This document shows, piece by piece, positions 1 through 8,120 of a stretch of DNA of 39,946 nucleotides. Origin of the DNA: Acidimicrobiaceae bacterium (GTDB taxonomy: Bacteria > Actinomycetota > Acidimicrobiia > Acidimicrobiales > Palsa-688). The first letter of the stretch is position 1. Each line of letters starts with the position of its first letter. Where the stretch lies: contig PMHH01000148.1 in the NCBI GenBank assembly GCA_003156595.1, forward strand, positions 2,710 to 42,655, written 5' to 3'. The position numbers and the translations under genes were made by a program. The notes beneath the pieces are model-generated. The model was not told the origin of the DNA and did no database searches. It was given only the letters and a program-made list of their open reading frames with translations.

Positions 1-834
1 TTCGACGGTTCCGACGGCTGGTTCGAGTCGACCGCCCGGCTCGGGGGTGGCGGCGGCCACCACGGGCTCCGCGAGTTCAAGGCCGGCGCCGGCGCCGGCT
101 TCGGCCCGCCGCTCCGCGATGGCCGTGGCAAACCCCTCTACCTCGTACCGGTCCTCGAGGACCTCGACCCGGAAGCGGTGCACGAGCAGCCACGAGAACA
201 GCAGCCCGAAGGCGGCGAACGACAACAGCATGCCGACCAGCTGCCATCCGTGGATCAGGGGATTGGCGCGCAGCAGGGTGTTGCCCTGGTGCAAGGTCTG
301 CCACCAGTTGGTGGCCTCATGGTCGATGGGTACCAGCAAAGCGGCCACCACCCCGAAGACGGCCGAGACCATGGCCCGGGATCGGCGATCGGCGATGGCC
401 CGACGCAGAGCCAGGTAGCCGATGAATACCGCCAGCAGAAGCGCGGTGAGGGTCAGGCGGGCGTCCCAGGTCCACCACACCCCCCAGGAGCCTCGACCCC
501 AGATGCTACCGGTGACGATGGTGATGACGCAGAACACCACGCCGATCTCGGCTGAGGCGGCCGCCAGCTGGTCCCAGCGCCAGCTCCGCGTCCGGGGCCA
601 CAGGTAGGCCAGGCTGGCCAGGGCGCACAGGCCGAAACCGACGTAGCAGGTGGTGGCGGCGGCCGGATGCACGTAGATGAGGCGGACCAGGTCTCCCTGC
701 ACCACGTCCGGCGGGGATACCACCAGCCCGACCCACGCGGTGGCCACCACCGCCACCAGCGTGCTCCAGCCGAGTATCCGGGTCACCCGGTCACCGGTGC
801 CACGCCGGCCCCGGAGGTCACCAACAGAGCCCAT
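1..834 (-). CDS. ccmC: Heme exporter/cytochrome c maturation protein CcmC (3' end off window)
   Basis: Integral membrane protein of the System I cytochrome c maturation pathway. CcmC takes heme to the periplasmic side and loads it onto CcmE. The ORF track missed it because it runs off the left edge. Translating the minus strand from ATG 834 gives 278 open codons. A tryptophan-rich heme-handling motif, WGVWWTWD, lies at about residues 117-124. Flanking histidines at about 56 (IYVHPAA) and 182 (TLHQG) fit the two conserved heme ligands of the family. About six hydrophobic segments are visible. The start overlaps the ccmB stop as TGATG. Past residue ~225 the protein continues as a charged, Ala/Glu/Pro-rich tail of at least 50 residues, longer than a typical CcmC. 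The tail's end is not visible. Family assignment is firm. Confidence 0.93.
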   Translation of the reverse strand, partial: MGSVGDLRGRRGTGDRVTRILGWSTLVAVVATAWVGLVVSPPDVVQGDLVRLIYVHPAAATTCYVGFGLCALASLAYLWPRTRSWRWDQLAAASAEIGVVFCVITIVTGSIWGRGSWGVWWTWDARLTLTALLLAVFIGYLALRRAIADRRSRAMVSAVFGVVAALLVPIDHEATNWWQTLHQGNTLLRANPLIHGWQLVGMLLSFAAFGLLFSWLLVHRFRVEVLEDRYEVEGFATAIAERRAEAGAGAGLELAEPVVAAATPEPGGRLEPAVGTVE

Positions 835-1502
835 CAGGCCTCCTCCACCAACGTCGAAAAGCCCAGGATCCCGATGGTCACGTAGATGGCGGCGAAGCTG
901 GCGAGCAGCCCCATCCACTTCCACCCGTCGGCGCTCGACTGCCCGAGGGCCGCCATCCAGGCCTGAGTGGCGCCGAGCAGGACGGGCGCCACCACCGGAA
1001 GAATCAGCAGCGGCATCAGCGTCTCGCGAACCCGCAGCCCGGCGGCCATCATCCCGTACACCGTGCCGGCCGCCGCCAAGCCGACCGTAGCCACCGCGGC
1101 GGTCAGCACGAGCAGCCCCGGATCACGCAGGTCGGCCCCGAAGAGGACCACCACGCCGAATCCCAGCAGGACCTCGAGCGCCACCAGCTGAGCGGCGACG
1201 GCGCCGGCCTTGCCGAGGAAGATCCCGGCCGGGTCCAGCCCGGAGAGGCGCAAGCCGTCGCGGGTGCCGTCGACGGACTCGATCGAGAAGCTGCGCTGCA
1301 CGGCGAGGAGCGAGCACAGCAACACGGCGACCCAGAACAATCCGGCGGCGGCTTGGGTGAGCAGGGCGTGGTTCTGATCGAACGCGAAACCGAAGAGCAA
1401 GAGCACCAGAATGGCGTAGGGCGCCACCTGCATGGTCGCGACCCGGCTCCGCAGCTCGACCCGGAGGTCCTTGCCACCGACGAGGACCGCGTCACGCCAC
1501 AT
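834..1502 (-). CDS. ccmB: Heme exporter protein CcmB
   Basis: Membrane component of the CcmAB ABC transporter, which drives release of holo-CcmE from CcmC in System I cytochrome c biogenesis. The protein has 222 residues, the usual CcmB length. It begins with a short cytoplasmic stretch (DLRVELRSR) followed by about six hydrophobic helices. A charged loop after the second helix (SIESVDGTRDGLRLSGLDP) is typical of CcmB. Its start lies 11 bases inside ccmA and its stop overlaps the ccmC start by one base, so the three genes are almost certainly co-transcribed and translationally coupled. I see no sign of damage. Confidence 0.92.
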   Translation of the reverse strand: MWRDAVLVGGKDLRVELRSRVATMQVAPYAILVLLLFGFAFDQNHALLTQAAAGLFWVAVLLCSLLAVQRSFSIESVDGTRDGLRLSGLDPAGIFLGKAGAVAAQLVALEVLLGFGVVVLFGADLRDPGLLVLTAAVATVGLAAAGTVYGMMAAGLRVRETLMPLLILPVVAPVLLGATQAWMAALGQSSADGWKWMGLLASFAAIYVTIGILGFSTLVEEA

Positions 1503-2181
1503 GCATCGAAGCCTTCGGGAAAAAGGGGTCCACCGCGGCGGTGATCATGCCCCCGGCCACGGTCACGATTCGTCCGGCCAGACCCTGGGCCCGGTCGAGC
1601 TCATGGGAGGCCAACACGACGGTGGCGCCGTGGCCGACCGCGTCACGGATCAACCCGTCGAGGAGGTCCCGGTGCTCGGCGTCGAGTCCGGCGTGAGGTT
1701 CGTCGAGCAGCCACAACTCCGGATCGCGGGCGGCCAGCACGGCGAGTGCCACCCGTCGCCGTTGCCCGGCCGACAACGCCCCGACCGCGGTGGTCGGAAG
1801 CCTTCCAACCAGACCGAGGCGTTCGAGGGCCGGGCCCGCGGCCGCGATCGGACCGCCCGCGGCGCGCACCGCAAACCGGACGTTCTCGGCCGCGGTCAGG
1901 TCGTCGTAGAGGGACGTGGCGTGTCCGAACAGCCCTACCCGCCGGCGCACGGCTCTGGGGTTGGCGACGAGGTCCTCGCCGAGGACGCGGGCGTCACCGG
2001 ACACGACCCGCAACAAGCCGGCACAGGCGCGCAACAGGCTGGTTTTGCCGGCCCCGTTCGCCCCTTGGAGCAGAACGATCTCCCCCTGGGCCACGTCGAG
2101 GTCGACGCCGGCCAGAACGGGGAAGCGGCCCACCAGGGCCACTGCGGCACGAAAGCGGATGACGGGGTCCATGTCGGCCAT
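1492..2181 (-). CDS. ccmA: Heme exporter ATP-binding protein CcmA
   Basis: ABC ATPase subunit that pairs with CcmB in cytochrome c maturation. The 229-residue protein has Walker A (GANGAGKT, about residues 40-47), the ABC signature (LSAGQRRR), Walker B with the catalytic Glu (LWLLDEPHAGLD) and a switch His (LASHE). The short length, without extra domains, and the position directly before ccmB and ccmC separate it from generic ABC ATPases. It follows ccdA after 55 bases on the same strand. The order ccdA-ccmA-ccmB-ccmC suggests one transcript. CcmE and CcmF would be expected beyond the left edge, but I cannot see them. Confidence 0.92.
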   Translation of the reverse strand: MADMDPVIRFRAAVALVGRFPVLAGVDLDVAQGEIVLLQGANGAGKTSLLRACAGLLRVVSGDARVLGEDLVANPRAVRRRVGLFGHATSLYDDLTAAENVRFAVRAAGGPIAAAGPALERLGLVGRLPTTAVGALSAGQRRRVALAVLAARDPELWLLDEPHAGLDAEHRDLLDGLIRDAVGHGATVVLASHELDRAQGLAGRIVTVAGGMITAAVDPFFPKASMHVA

Positions 2182-2236
2182 GCAACGGTAGCCAGGCGGG
2201 CCCCTTTGGTGCCATCCGGGGCCCGGTTGTGGACCG

Positions 2237-3082
2237 CTACACGGTCGACAACCGGCCCAGACCGACGTCGTGCAGCAAGTCGGAAAACCAGGTGGACAGC
2301 ACGTGCAGGTTGTCCGTCAGCAGCAGAACGCCGAGCGAAGCCAGCAAGAGGCCCGACACCAGGTTGATGGCCCGCAGGTGACGCCGGACGAAGGCCAGCA
2401 CCCCGGTGAGGCGACCGAACGCCACCCCGACCGCGACGAATGGCACCCCCAGGCCGAGCGAATACGCCACCAACATGGCCTCTCCCCGGGCGAGGGTGTG
2501 GGTGTCGCTGGCCAGGCTCAGCACCGCGGCCAGCACCGGGCCGATGCAGGGCGTCCACCCGAAGGCGAACGCCATGCCCATCACCGGCGCGGCCCACTCA
2601 CCGAGCCGGGAGGGCGCCACATGCCAGCGCCGCTCCCGCATGAGCCAGGCGGGCCGGACCAGGCCCGCGAACACGAGGCCGGCGCAGATGATGACCACGC
2701 CCGCGATCTGGTTGAGTAACCGCTCGTGGGCCTGCAGGGTCTGGCCCAGGCCCGAAGCGGTCGCTTCCAGGGCGGCGAACACGGCCGTGAAGCCGGCGAC
2801 GAACAGGAGAGTAGAGCGCAGGAGGCGACGCTGGTTGGGCCGGGTCGCCACCGTTAGCTCGGCGCTGCTGACCCCGGACATCATCGACAGGTAGGAGGGG
2901 ACGAGCGGGAGGACGCACGGCGACAGGAAGGAGATGATCCCGCCCCCGAAAGCCACCACAAAGCCCACGGGCGAGTGGAGTATGAGGTGGTTACCAGCCA
3001 TGACCTGCGCCATCATGGCATCGAGCCTGGTCCACAACGTCGCGCCTGGAGGCCGGTAGCGTCGAGACTCGATGTTGCTCAT
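2237..3082 (-). CDS. ccdA: Cytochrome c biogenesis protein CcdA (DsbD-like transmembrane thiol reductant carrier)
   Basis: CcdA carries electrons from cytoplasmic thioredoxin across the membrane so that apocytochrome c thiols stay reduced. The 281-residue ORF has about six membrane segments. It carries the two family cysteines in Pro-Cys contexts, FLSPCVLPL near residue 55 and GWTPCIGPV in the second half. The first ATG (3082) has a GAGGG element 8 bases upstream but lies 10 bases inside the divergent DUF5317 gene. Internal ATGs at 3016, 3013 and 3001 would trim 22-27 non-hydrophobic residues and clear the overlap, so the start is uncertain. Position ahead of ccmABC supports a role in the same pathway. 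Confidence 0.9.
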   Translation of the reverse strand: MSNIESRRYRPPGATLWTRLDAMMAQVMAGNHLILHSPVGFVVAFGGGIISFLSPCVLPLVPSYLSMMSGVSSAELTVATRPNQRRLLRSTLLFVAGFTAVFAALEATASGLGQTLQAHERLLNQIAGVVIICAGLVFAGLVRPAWLMRERRWHVAPSRLGEWAAPVMGMAFAFGWTPCIGPVLAAVLSLASDTHTLARGEAMLVAYSLGLGVPFVAVGVAFGRLTGVLAFVRRHLRAINLVSGLLLASLGVLLLTDNLHVLSTWFSDLLHDVGLGRLSTV

Positions 3083-3599
3083 CGCCGTAGCCCTCGCGTC
3101 CGGATCGATCGTCGGCCTGGCGCTCGGCGGGCGCGTCCGCCGGATAGCCGAGGCCCGCTTCCGGTCGGTCGGGCTGCTGCTGGCTGGGGCCGGGTGCGAA
3201 TTCGCCGGCTCCCACTTGGGCGCTGGCTGGTTCGGTGGTGTCCTCCTGATCGCCGGCTACGGGCTCCTGGTGGGCTTCGCCGTTCGCAACGCCGCGCTGA
3301 CCGGCATGGTGCTGGTCGCGGTGGGGCTGGCTGCCAACCTGACGGTCATCGCCCTCGACGGCGGCATGCCAGTCCGCGGCGTGGCACCGGGAGCCTCCTA
3401 CGGAGCGCGCCATCACGGTGAGCGGCCCGGAGATCACCTGACGGGACTGGCCGACGTGATCCGCGTGAGCCCGCTCGGCGAGACGGTGTCCGCCGGCGAC
3501 ATCGTGCTATCTCTCGGCGTGGCGACCGTCGTGGTCCGCCTGATGCGACCGGCTCGCCGGCGCCCTCGACGCCCGTTAGACCTCCCGCTGGTCCGATGA
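3072..3599 (+). CDS. DUF5317 family membrane protein
   Basis: A 175-residue hydrophobic protein with about four to five membrane segments. It matches the DUF5317 pattern: an N-terminal Leu/Ala-rich helix, a central Asn-containing helix ([17 protein letters not shown]), and a late segment with Leu-Ala-Asp (LTGLADVI) followed by a Ser/Gly-Asp turn ([11 protein letters not shown]). The family is common in actinobacteria and Firmicutes and has no established function. The 5' end overlaps ccdA on the opposite strand. The 3' end overlaps the next gene as ATGA, so it is probably co-transcribed with the glycosyltransferase. Confidence 0.75.
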   Translation: MLLIAVALASGSIVGLALGGRVRRIAEARFRSVGLLLAGAGCEFAGSHLGAGWFGGVLLIAGYGLLVGFAVRNAALTGMVLVAVGLAANLTVIALDGGMPVRGVAPGASYGARHHGERPGDHLTGLADVIRVSPLGETVSAGDIVLSLGVATVVVRLMRPARRRPRRPLDLPLVR

Positions 3600-4723
3600 C
3601 ACAGGCGCGCCCCGTCGCGGTGAGCATCTCGTACCGGCTCGGCGGGGCCGACGGCGTCTCTGTCGAGGCCGCCAAATGGCAATGGGCGCTGCGGGAGCTC
3701 GGTTTCGAGGTTCGCACGGTTGCCGGCGCCGGACCCGTCGATGTGCTCCTGCCCGGACTCGATGCGGGAGCCTGGCTGACCGGGCACACTCCGCCTCCAA
3801 TCGACCGGGCTGCTCTGGCCGCGGCCCTCCACGGTGTCGAGCTGGTCGTGGTCGAGAACCTCTGCTCGCTGCCGCTCAACCCCGCGGCGGGTCGGGCGGT
3901 GGCGTCCGCCCTCGAGGGCCGGCCGGCGATCCTGCGCCACCACGACCTGCCGTGGCAACGGGCCCGTTTCGCGGGCGCACCTCCCCCGCCGGACGACCCG
4001 GCTTGGGCTCACGTCACCATCAACGAACAGTCCCGACGCCAGCTCGCCGACCGCGGCATCGCTGCCACGTTGATCCGCAACGCCTTTGACACCACAGCCC
4101 TCCCGGGTGACCGAGTGCTCACCCGCCGCAACCTGGGCATCCCAGATGACGAGCGGCTGGTGCTGCAGCCCACCCGGGCGATCCCCCGCAAGGACGTCCC
4201 AGCCGGCTTAGCGGTGGCGGAGGCCATCGGTGCGGTCTACTGGCTGCTCGGCCCCGCCGAGGAGAACTATCACGACGAGCTCGAGCGCATCCTCGCTCAG
4301 GCCCGGGTCCCCGTCCGTCACGGACCTGTCCCTCCGATGGTGGGGTCAGGGCGTATCCAGCATGCCTACGCGGCGTGCGACGCCGTGGTATTTCCTTCGA
4401 CTTCGGAGGGTTTCGGCAACCCACCTGTCGAAGCCGCCATTTTTCACCGGCCGGTGGCGGTCGGCCCCTATCCGGTCGGAGCCGAGCTGCGGGCCCTGGG
4501 ATTCCGTTGGTTTGATACCACCCAGCCGCAGGAGCTGGCTGGTTGGCTCGAGGACCCGGACCCCGGCGTGTTGACCCACAACTGGGCCGTGGCTCACGAG
4601 CACCTGGACCTCGCCGGCCTACCCGCCCGGCTGGCTGCGGTGACGGCGGCCGCCGGGTGGCGGACCGGGGCGCTCAGCGGCCGGTCGGTGGGGCCAGGCG
4701 ATAGCGCCGGCGGCGGACTTTGA
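3596..4723 (+). CDS. GT4-like glycosyltransferase
   Basis: A 375-residue protein with the two-lobed GT-B layout. The N-terminal half opens with a short beta strand and a Gly-rich loop ([15 protein letters not shown]) for the acceptor side. The C-terminal half has the GT4 donor-binding signature: [10 protein letters not shown], then [25 protein letters not shown], which contains the E-x7-E-like pair. The sugar and acceptor cannot be read from the sequence. It starts with ATG overlapping the upstream stop (ATGA). The last ~25 residues are low-complexity Gly/Ser. The neighbours give no pathway, so it could act on a cell-surface polysaccharide or a glycolipid. Confidence 0.82.
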   Translation: MTQARPVAVSISYRLGGADGVSVEAAKWQWALRELGFEVRTVAGAGPVDVLLPGLDAGAWLTGHTPPPIDRAALAAALHGVELVVVENLCSLPLNPAAGRAVASALEGRPAILRHHDLPWQRARFAGAPPPPDDPAWAHVTINEQSRRQLADRGIAATLIRNAFDTTALPGDRVLTRRNLGIPDDERLVLQPTRAIPRKDVPAGLAVAEAIGAVYWLLGPAEENYHDELERILAQARVPVRHGPVPPMVGSGRIQHAYAACDAVVFPSTSEGFGNPPVEAAIFHRPVAVGPYPVGAELRALGFRWFDTTQPQELAGWLEDPDPGVLTHNWAVAHEHLDLAGLPARLAAVTAAAGWRTGALSGRSVGPGDSAGGGL

Positions 4724-4916
4724 CCGCCAGAAGGCTGGTCGCGACTCGTCGGGACGGCCCAGGCCGGAGGGGCTCGGGAGGTCGAGTCGTGGAGCGGGCT
4801 GGCGCTTGGTTTCCTGGCCTCATGCGCAAAGGTTCGATCCCCGGGCCTCAATCCCTTCTCCTGCGGAAAAACAGCTCCTTTTGGACGATCCGACCCATTG
4901 AGGAAAGGAAGGCCGC

Positions 4917-5543
4917 GTGAGCGACCAACGCCTGCGTCTGCCTGCCGCTCGCCGGCGTAACCAGCTGCTCGAAGTAGCCCTCGAGCGCTTTGCCCCAAAC
5001 GGATTCCACGGCACCTCGATGGAGGAGATCGCCGACGCGGCCGGTGTCACCAAGCCGGTTCTGTACCAGCACTTCGGCTCCAAACGCACCCTCTACCTGG
5101 AGCTGCTCGAAACGGTCGGCCAGGAGCTGCTCCGAGAGGTCACCGACCGGGCCGAAGCCGAGACCCACCCCTATCAGCGCCTCCTGGCCGGCTTTCGGGC
5201 CTACTTCCGGTTCGTTTGTGAGCGCACCAGCGCCTTCCAACTGCTGTTCGGCAGCGGGGCCCGCCAGGCCGACGAGTTCGCCGAGGCGGTCCGGACCCTG
5301 GAGTCGAGCGTGGCCACCACCATCGCCGCTTTCATCGACGCAGATATCGATGACGACCACCGTGACCTGCTGGGCTACGCCATCGTCGGCCTCGGCGAGG
5401 TGAGCGCCCGGCTGTGGGTGAGCCGTCAGGAGGATGGCATCTCCACCTCGTTGGACACGCGCGAAGCCGAGGTGCTCGCGGTGCGGCTCGCCGATCTGGT
5501 GTGGGCCGGCCTGCGCGCCCTGCCGGGTGGTTCGCAGTCGTGA
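4917..5543 (+). CDS. TetR family transcriptional regulator
   Basis: A 208-residue one-component regulator. The N-terminal helix-turn-helix spans about residues 10-55, with the typical run GTSMEEIADAAGVTKPVLYQHFGSK. The rest is the variable ligand-binding helical domain. The start is GTG at 4917, supported by the purine-rich element AGGAAAGGAAGG just upstream. The stop overlaps the GTG start of a hotdog thioesterase (GTGA), so the two are co-transcribed and the ligand may be an acyl-CoA or another CoA ester (inference). I found no clear operator palindrome in the 193 bases upstream. Confidence 0.9.
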   Translation: MSDQRLRLPAARRRNQLLEVALERFAPNGFHGTSMEEIADAAGVTKPVLYQHFGSKRTLYLELLETVGQELLREVTDRAEAETHPYQRLLAGFRAYFRFVCERTSAFQLLFGSGARQADEFAEAVRTLESSVATTIAAFIDADIDDDHRDLLGYAIVGLGEVSARLWVSRQEDGISTSLDTREAEVLAVRLADLVWAGLRALPGGSQS

Positions 5544-5944
5544 GCTCGCCCCGACCGAGGGTCCCTCCGAACTGCGACCTGACACTCGGCATGACGTGCG
5601 TCGACAAATCGGAGCCCGGCGTGACGGTCTGGCAGATGGCCGCTGAGGAACATCTGGCCAACCCGGCCGGCGTGATACAGGGCGGTTTCCTGGCTGCCTT
5701 CGCCGACTCGGCCATGGCGACCGCCACGGTGACCAACTTGCAGGGGCGACGGGCCTACACCGCCAACACCGAGCTCAAGATCAGCTACTTGAAAGCGGCA
5801 CCAGTCGGTTCCCCGCTCACGTGTACGGCGCGCGTCATCGGCGGCGGCCAGCGGGTGACCTTCGTGGAGGCCGAGATCACCGACGGCGCCGGCCGGTTGA
5901 TCGCCAAGGCCTCGTCGACCTACCTGCTGACGCCGAGGGACTAG
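5540..5944 (+). CDS. PaaI-like hotdog-fold thioesterase
   Basis: A 134-residue single hotdog-domain protein expected to hydrolyse acyl- or aryl-CoA thioesters. The family core is visible: HLANPAGVIQGGFLAAFADSAM, where Asn-Pro and the Gly-Gly helix start form the active site, then TANTELKISYLKAA and the closing strands. The ORF track begins this frame at 5414, but the first 42 codons duplicate the TetR coding region. GTG 5540 is the natural start because it overlaps the TetR stop and leaves a normal PaaI length. The C-terminus is complete. Substrate unknown. Confidence 0.85.
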   Translation: MSSPRPRVPPNCDLTLGMTCVDKSEPGVTVWQMAAEEHLANPAGVIQGGFLAAFADSAMATATVTNLQGRRAYTANTELKISYLKAAPVGSPLTCTARVIGGGQRVTFVEAEITDGAGRLIAKASSTYLLTPRD

Positions 5945-5948
5945 CGCT

Positions 5949-6431
5949 TCAGAGCTTCGCCAGCACGGCGTCGGCGCTACTCACGTCCAACCCCAGCGTC
6001 TCCTCGACCGCCAGGTCGGTGACCACGCCGTCCTCGAGGATGGCCGCGTACCGCTTCGACCTGATACCCAGCCCGCCGCCGGTGAGGTCGGTCTCCAGCC
6101 CGAGCGCGTTGGTAAACACGGCGGAGCCGTCGGCCACCAGGGCCACCTTTTCCCCGACATCATTGGCTTCGCCCCAGGCCTTCATGACGAAGGCATCGTT
6201 GACCGACACGCAGACGATCTTGTCCACCCCTTTGGCCTCCAGGTCCTCGGCTCGCAGCACGAACCCCGGCAGGTGGTAGTCGCTGCATGTGGGGGTGAAT
6301 GCCCCCGGCACCCCGAACAGCACCACTTTGCCCTGACCGAGTAGCTCCCCGGTCTGAGCCGGCACCGGGCCGTCCGGGCCCGGAACCTGCACCCTGACGT
6401 CGGGGATCTTGTCACCCACTGCGATGGTCAT
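5949..6431 (-). CDS. Peroxiredoxin, Prx5/AhpE-like thiol peroxidase
   Basis: A 160-residue thiol peroxidase that reduces hydrogen and organic peroxides. The peroxidatic Cys is at residue 49 within PGAFTPTCSDYHLPGF, the Prx5-type signature. A second Cys sits in the strand KIVCVSVNDAF, as in Prx5 proteins. I see no C-terminal resolving Cys, so it probably depends on an external thiol. It is convergent with the thioesterase, with a 4-base gap, and divergent from ppk2. Length and motifs are complete. Confidence 0.93.
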   Translation of the reverse strand: MTIAVGDKIPDVRVQVPGPDGPVPAQTGELLGQGKVVLFGVPGAFTPTCSDYHLPGFVLRAEDLEAKGVDKIVCVSVNDAFVMKAWGEANDVGEKVALVADGSAVFTNALGLETDLTGGGLGIRSKRYAAILEDGVVTDLAVEETLGLDVSSADAVLAKL

Positions 6432-6493
6432 CGGACCTCCTGTTTTCTGGATCTGTCGGGGTCAGCCTACGGGCCGGCCGGCGGGAGGCTTCA

Positions 6494-7273
6494 ATGGTGG
6501 CCATGGCCGAGTTGGATGATGTCGACCTGAGCCTCCGGTTGTCCAAGGAGGAGGAGCAGAAGCGCCTGGCCGAGGGGCAGCACAGGCTGTTGCAGTTGCG
6601 GCTCGTCAACGGCGGGCAGCTGACCGGCGGACGGCTCGGCCCGCCCGTGTGTGTGGTGTTCGAGGGCTGGGACGCGTCGGGCAAGGGCGGGGCCATCAAG
6701 CGTTTGCTGGCGCCGCTCGATCCCCGCCATGTGCGGGTGGCCAGCTACGCGGCCCCGACTCCCACCGAGAAGCGCCATCACTTCTTGTGGCGGTTCTACC
6801 CGGCGCTGCCCGGCTGGGGCGGCATGGCCGTGCTGGACCGTTCGTGGTACGGCCGGGTGCTGGTCGAGCGGGTCGAGGAGTTCGCCACCGAGGAACAGTG
6901 GGAGCGGGCCTACGAGGAGATCAGCAACTTCGAACGTTCGCTGGCTTTCGAAGGGATGGTGCTGGTCAAGCTGTGGCTGCACATCTCCCACGAGGAGCAG
7001 CTGCGCCGGTTCGAACGGCGGCAGGCCGATCCGCTCAAGCAATGGAAGCTCGGCCCGGAGGACTGGCGCAATCGGGAAAAACGGGATATCTACGAGACGG
7101 CCCTACGGGACATGCTGACCCGCACCGACCACCCACTCGGACCGTGGGACGTGATCCCGGCTGAGGACAAACGCTATGCCCGGGTCAGCGTCCTCGAGAC
7201 GGTGATCACCCGGGTGGAGGACGGGATGCGCCGGGAAGGCGTGGAGCCTCCGCCGGCCGGCGGGCCCGACTGA
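6494..7273 (+). CDS. ppk2: Polyphosphate kinase 2 family protein
   Basis: PPK2 enzymes transfer phosphate between polyphosphate and nucleotides. The 259-residue protein has one PPK2 domain, with Walker A at residues 57-66 (EGWDASGKGG) and the Walker B/lid segment at 114-122 (LDRSWYGRV). A lid Arg-rich region (RRFERRQADPLKQWKL) follows. The length and single domain fit short cytoplasmic PPK2. I cannot tell NDP- from NMP-phosphorylating classes from motifs alone. The start is ATG 6494, with GGGAGG about 6 bases upstream; ATG 6503 is an alternative. It stands divergent from the peroxiredoxin, with the VOC gene 21 bases downstream. Confidence 0.92.
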   Translation: MVAMAELDDVDLSLRLSKEEEQKRLAEGQHRLLQLRLVNGGQLTGGRLGPPVCVVFEGWDASGKGGAIKRLLAPLDPRHVRVASYAAPTPTEKRHHFLWRFYPALPGWGGMAVLDRSWYGRVLVERVEEFATEEQWERAYEEISNFERSLAFEGMVLVKLWLHISHEEQLRRFERRQADPLKQWKLGPEDWRNREKRDIYETALRDMLTRTDHPLGPWDVIPAEDKRYARVSVLETVITRVEDGMRREGVEPPPAGGPD

Positions 7274-7294
7274 GTCGGGCGTAACGTGGAGGGC

Positions 7295-7867
7295 ATGGAC
7301 GACGCACCCGCCGTACCCGACACCGACATGCCCCATTGGCGGGGTGTCAACCACTTGGCCCTCATCACCCCTGACATGGACGCGACCGTGCGCTTCTATC
7401 ACGGGGTTCTCGGTGCCCGCCTAGTGGCGCATCTCGGCAATGAGGCCTTCCGGCACTACTTCTTCGAGCTCGGTCCCGGCAACACCGTGGCCTTCTTCGA
7501 GTACCGGACCATCGAGATCACGCCCTTCGCCAAGCCGGCCGGAGTGCCGGATCCGAGGGCGGTGCAGTTCGACCATGTGTCGTTCAACCTACCCGACGAG
7601 CAGGCTCTGCTCGCCTTGCGGGCCCGGCTCAAGGGAGCCGGGTCGGAGGTGACCGACGTCGTCGATCACGGCTTCCTCCGGTCGATCTACTTCACCGATC
7701 CGAGCGGCATCGCCCTCGAAGCCTCTTGGTGGGTCACCGACGCCACCGGGCGCGACACCGACTACGGCGACCCGGGCCTCTTCACTGACCCCGACCCGGT
7801 GCCCGCCCTGCGCGAGTTGCAACAGACCGGCCGCCTCCACTCGGTTCCGGCCACCAAGCTCAGCTGA
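7295..7867 (+). CDS. VOC (glyoxalase/dioxygenase-like) family protein
   Basis: A 190-residue protein of the vicinal oxygen chelate fold. The first beta-alpha-beta module holds the metal-ligand-type His in GVNHLALITPDMDATVRFYH. The second module has FDHVSFNLPDE and ends with YFTDPSGIALEASWW, whose Glu is a common ligand. One metal site and a two-module VOC chain are therefore likely. The ORF track starts at GTG 7286, but ATG 7295 has GTGGAGGG placed 1-8 bases before it and fits better. Substrate and reaction are unknown; many relatives are extradiol dioxygenases or lyases. It is probably co-transcribed with ppk2. Confidence 0.85.
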   Translation: MDDAPAVPDTDMPHWRGVNHLALITPDMDATVRFYHGVLGARLVAHLGNEAFRHYFFELGPGNTVAFFEYRTIEITPFAKPAGVPDPRAVQFDHVSFNLPDEQALLALRARLKGAGSEVTDVVDHGFLRSIYFTDPSGIALEASWWVTDATGRDTDYGDPGLFTDPDPVPALRELQQTGRLHSVPATKLS

Positions 7868-7890
7868 GGGCGGCGGCCGGCGGCCGGCGC

Positions 7891-8030
7891 CCGATCCGGC
7901 ACCGATTGGGACAGACCTCGCGTCGCCGGTCCCGGCTCGTACGGAGGTCTGTCCGTGTCGAAGCCCGATCCGGCGCCCATTGGGACAGACCTCGCGTCGC
8001 TGGTCGGGGCGCGCCACGAGGTCTGTCCGT
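7891..8030. repeat. Two tandem hairpin repeats, 74-bp period
   Basis: The stretch between the VOC gene and rpiA carries two copies of a repeat 74 bases apart, both beginning CCGATCCGGC. In each copy the arm GGACAGACCTC is followed 24 bases later by its exact complement. Copy 1 pairs 7909-7919 with 7944-7954 (11 bp). Copy 2 pairs 7983-7994 with 8017-8028 (12 bp, loop 22). The arms are identical, while the loops and linkers differ, so the arms look selected. No T-tract follows, so a standard intrinsic terminator is unlikely. The rest of 7868-8120 holds no gene that I can see. Confidence 0.8.
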
Positions 8031-8120
8031 ATGCGAGGTTGGAACATACCGTCGGCGCGGTCGGTCCTCGACGCCTGAGCCAGACGCAGACAGCCCCGGC
8101 TCTGCCATGATCGGGCGCCC

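Noticed and set aside
1432-2367. 311-residue plus-strand ORF opposite ccmA
   Set aside because: It is a shadow of ccmA, with arginine/glycine-rich composition and no family resemblance.
4832-4850. AGGTTCGATCCCC looks like a tRNA T-arm
   Set aside because: The five bases on each side of the loop do not pair beyond two positions, and no acceptor, D or anticodon stems could be drawn on either strand.
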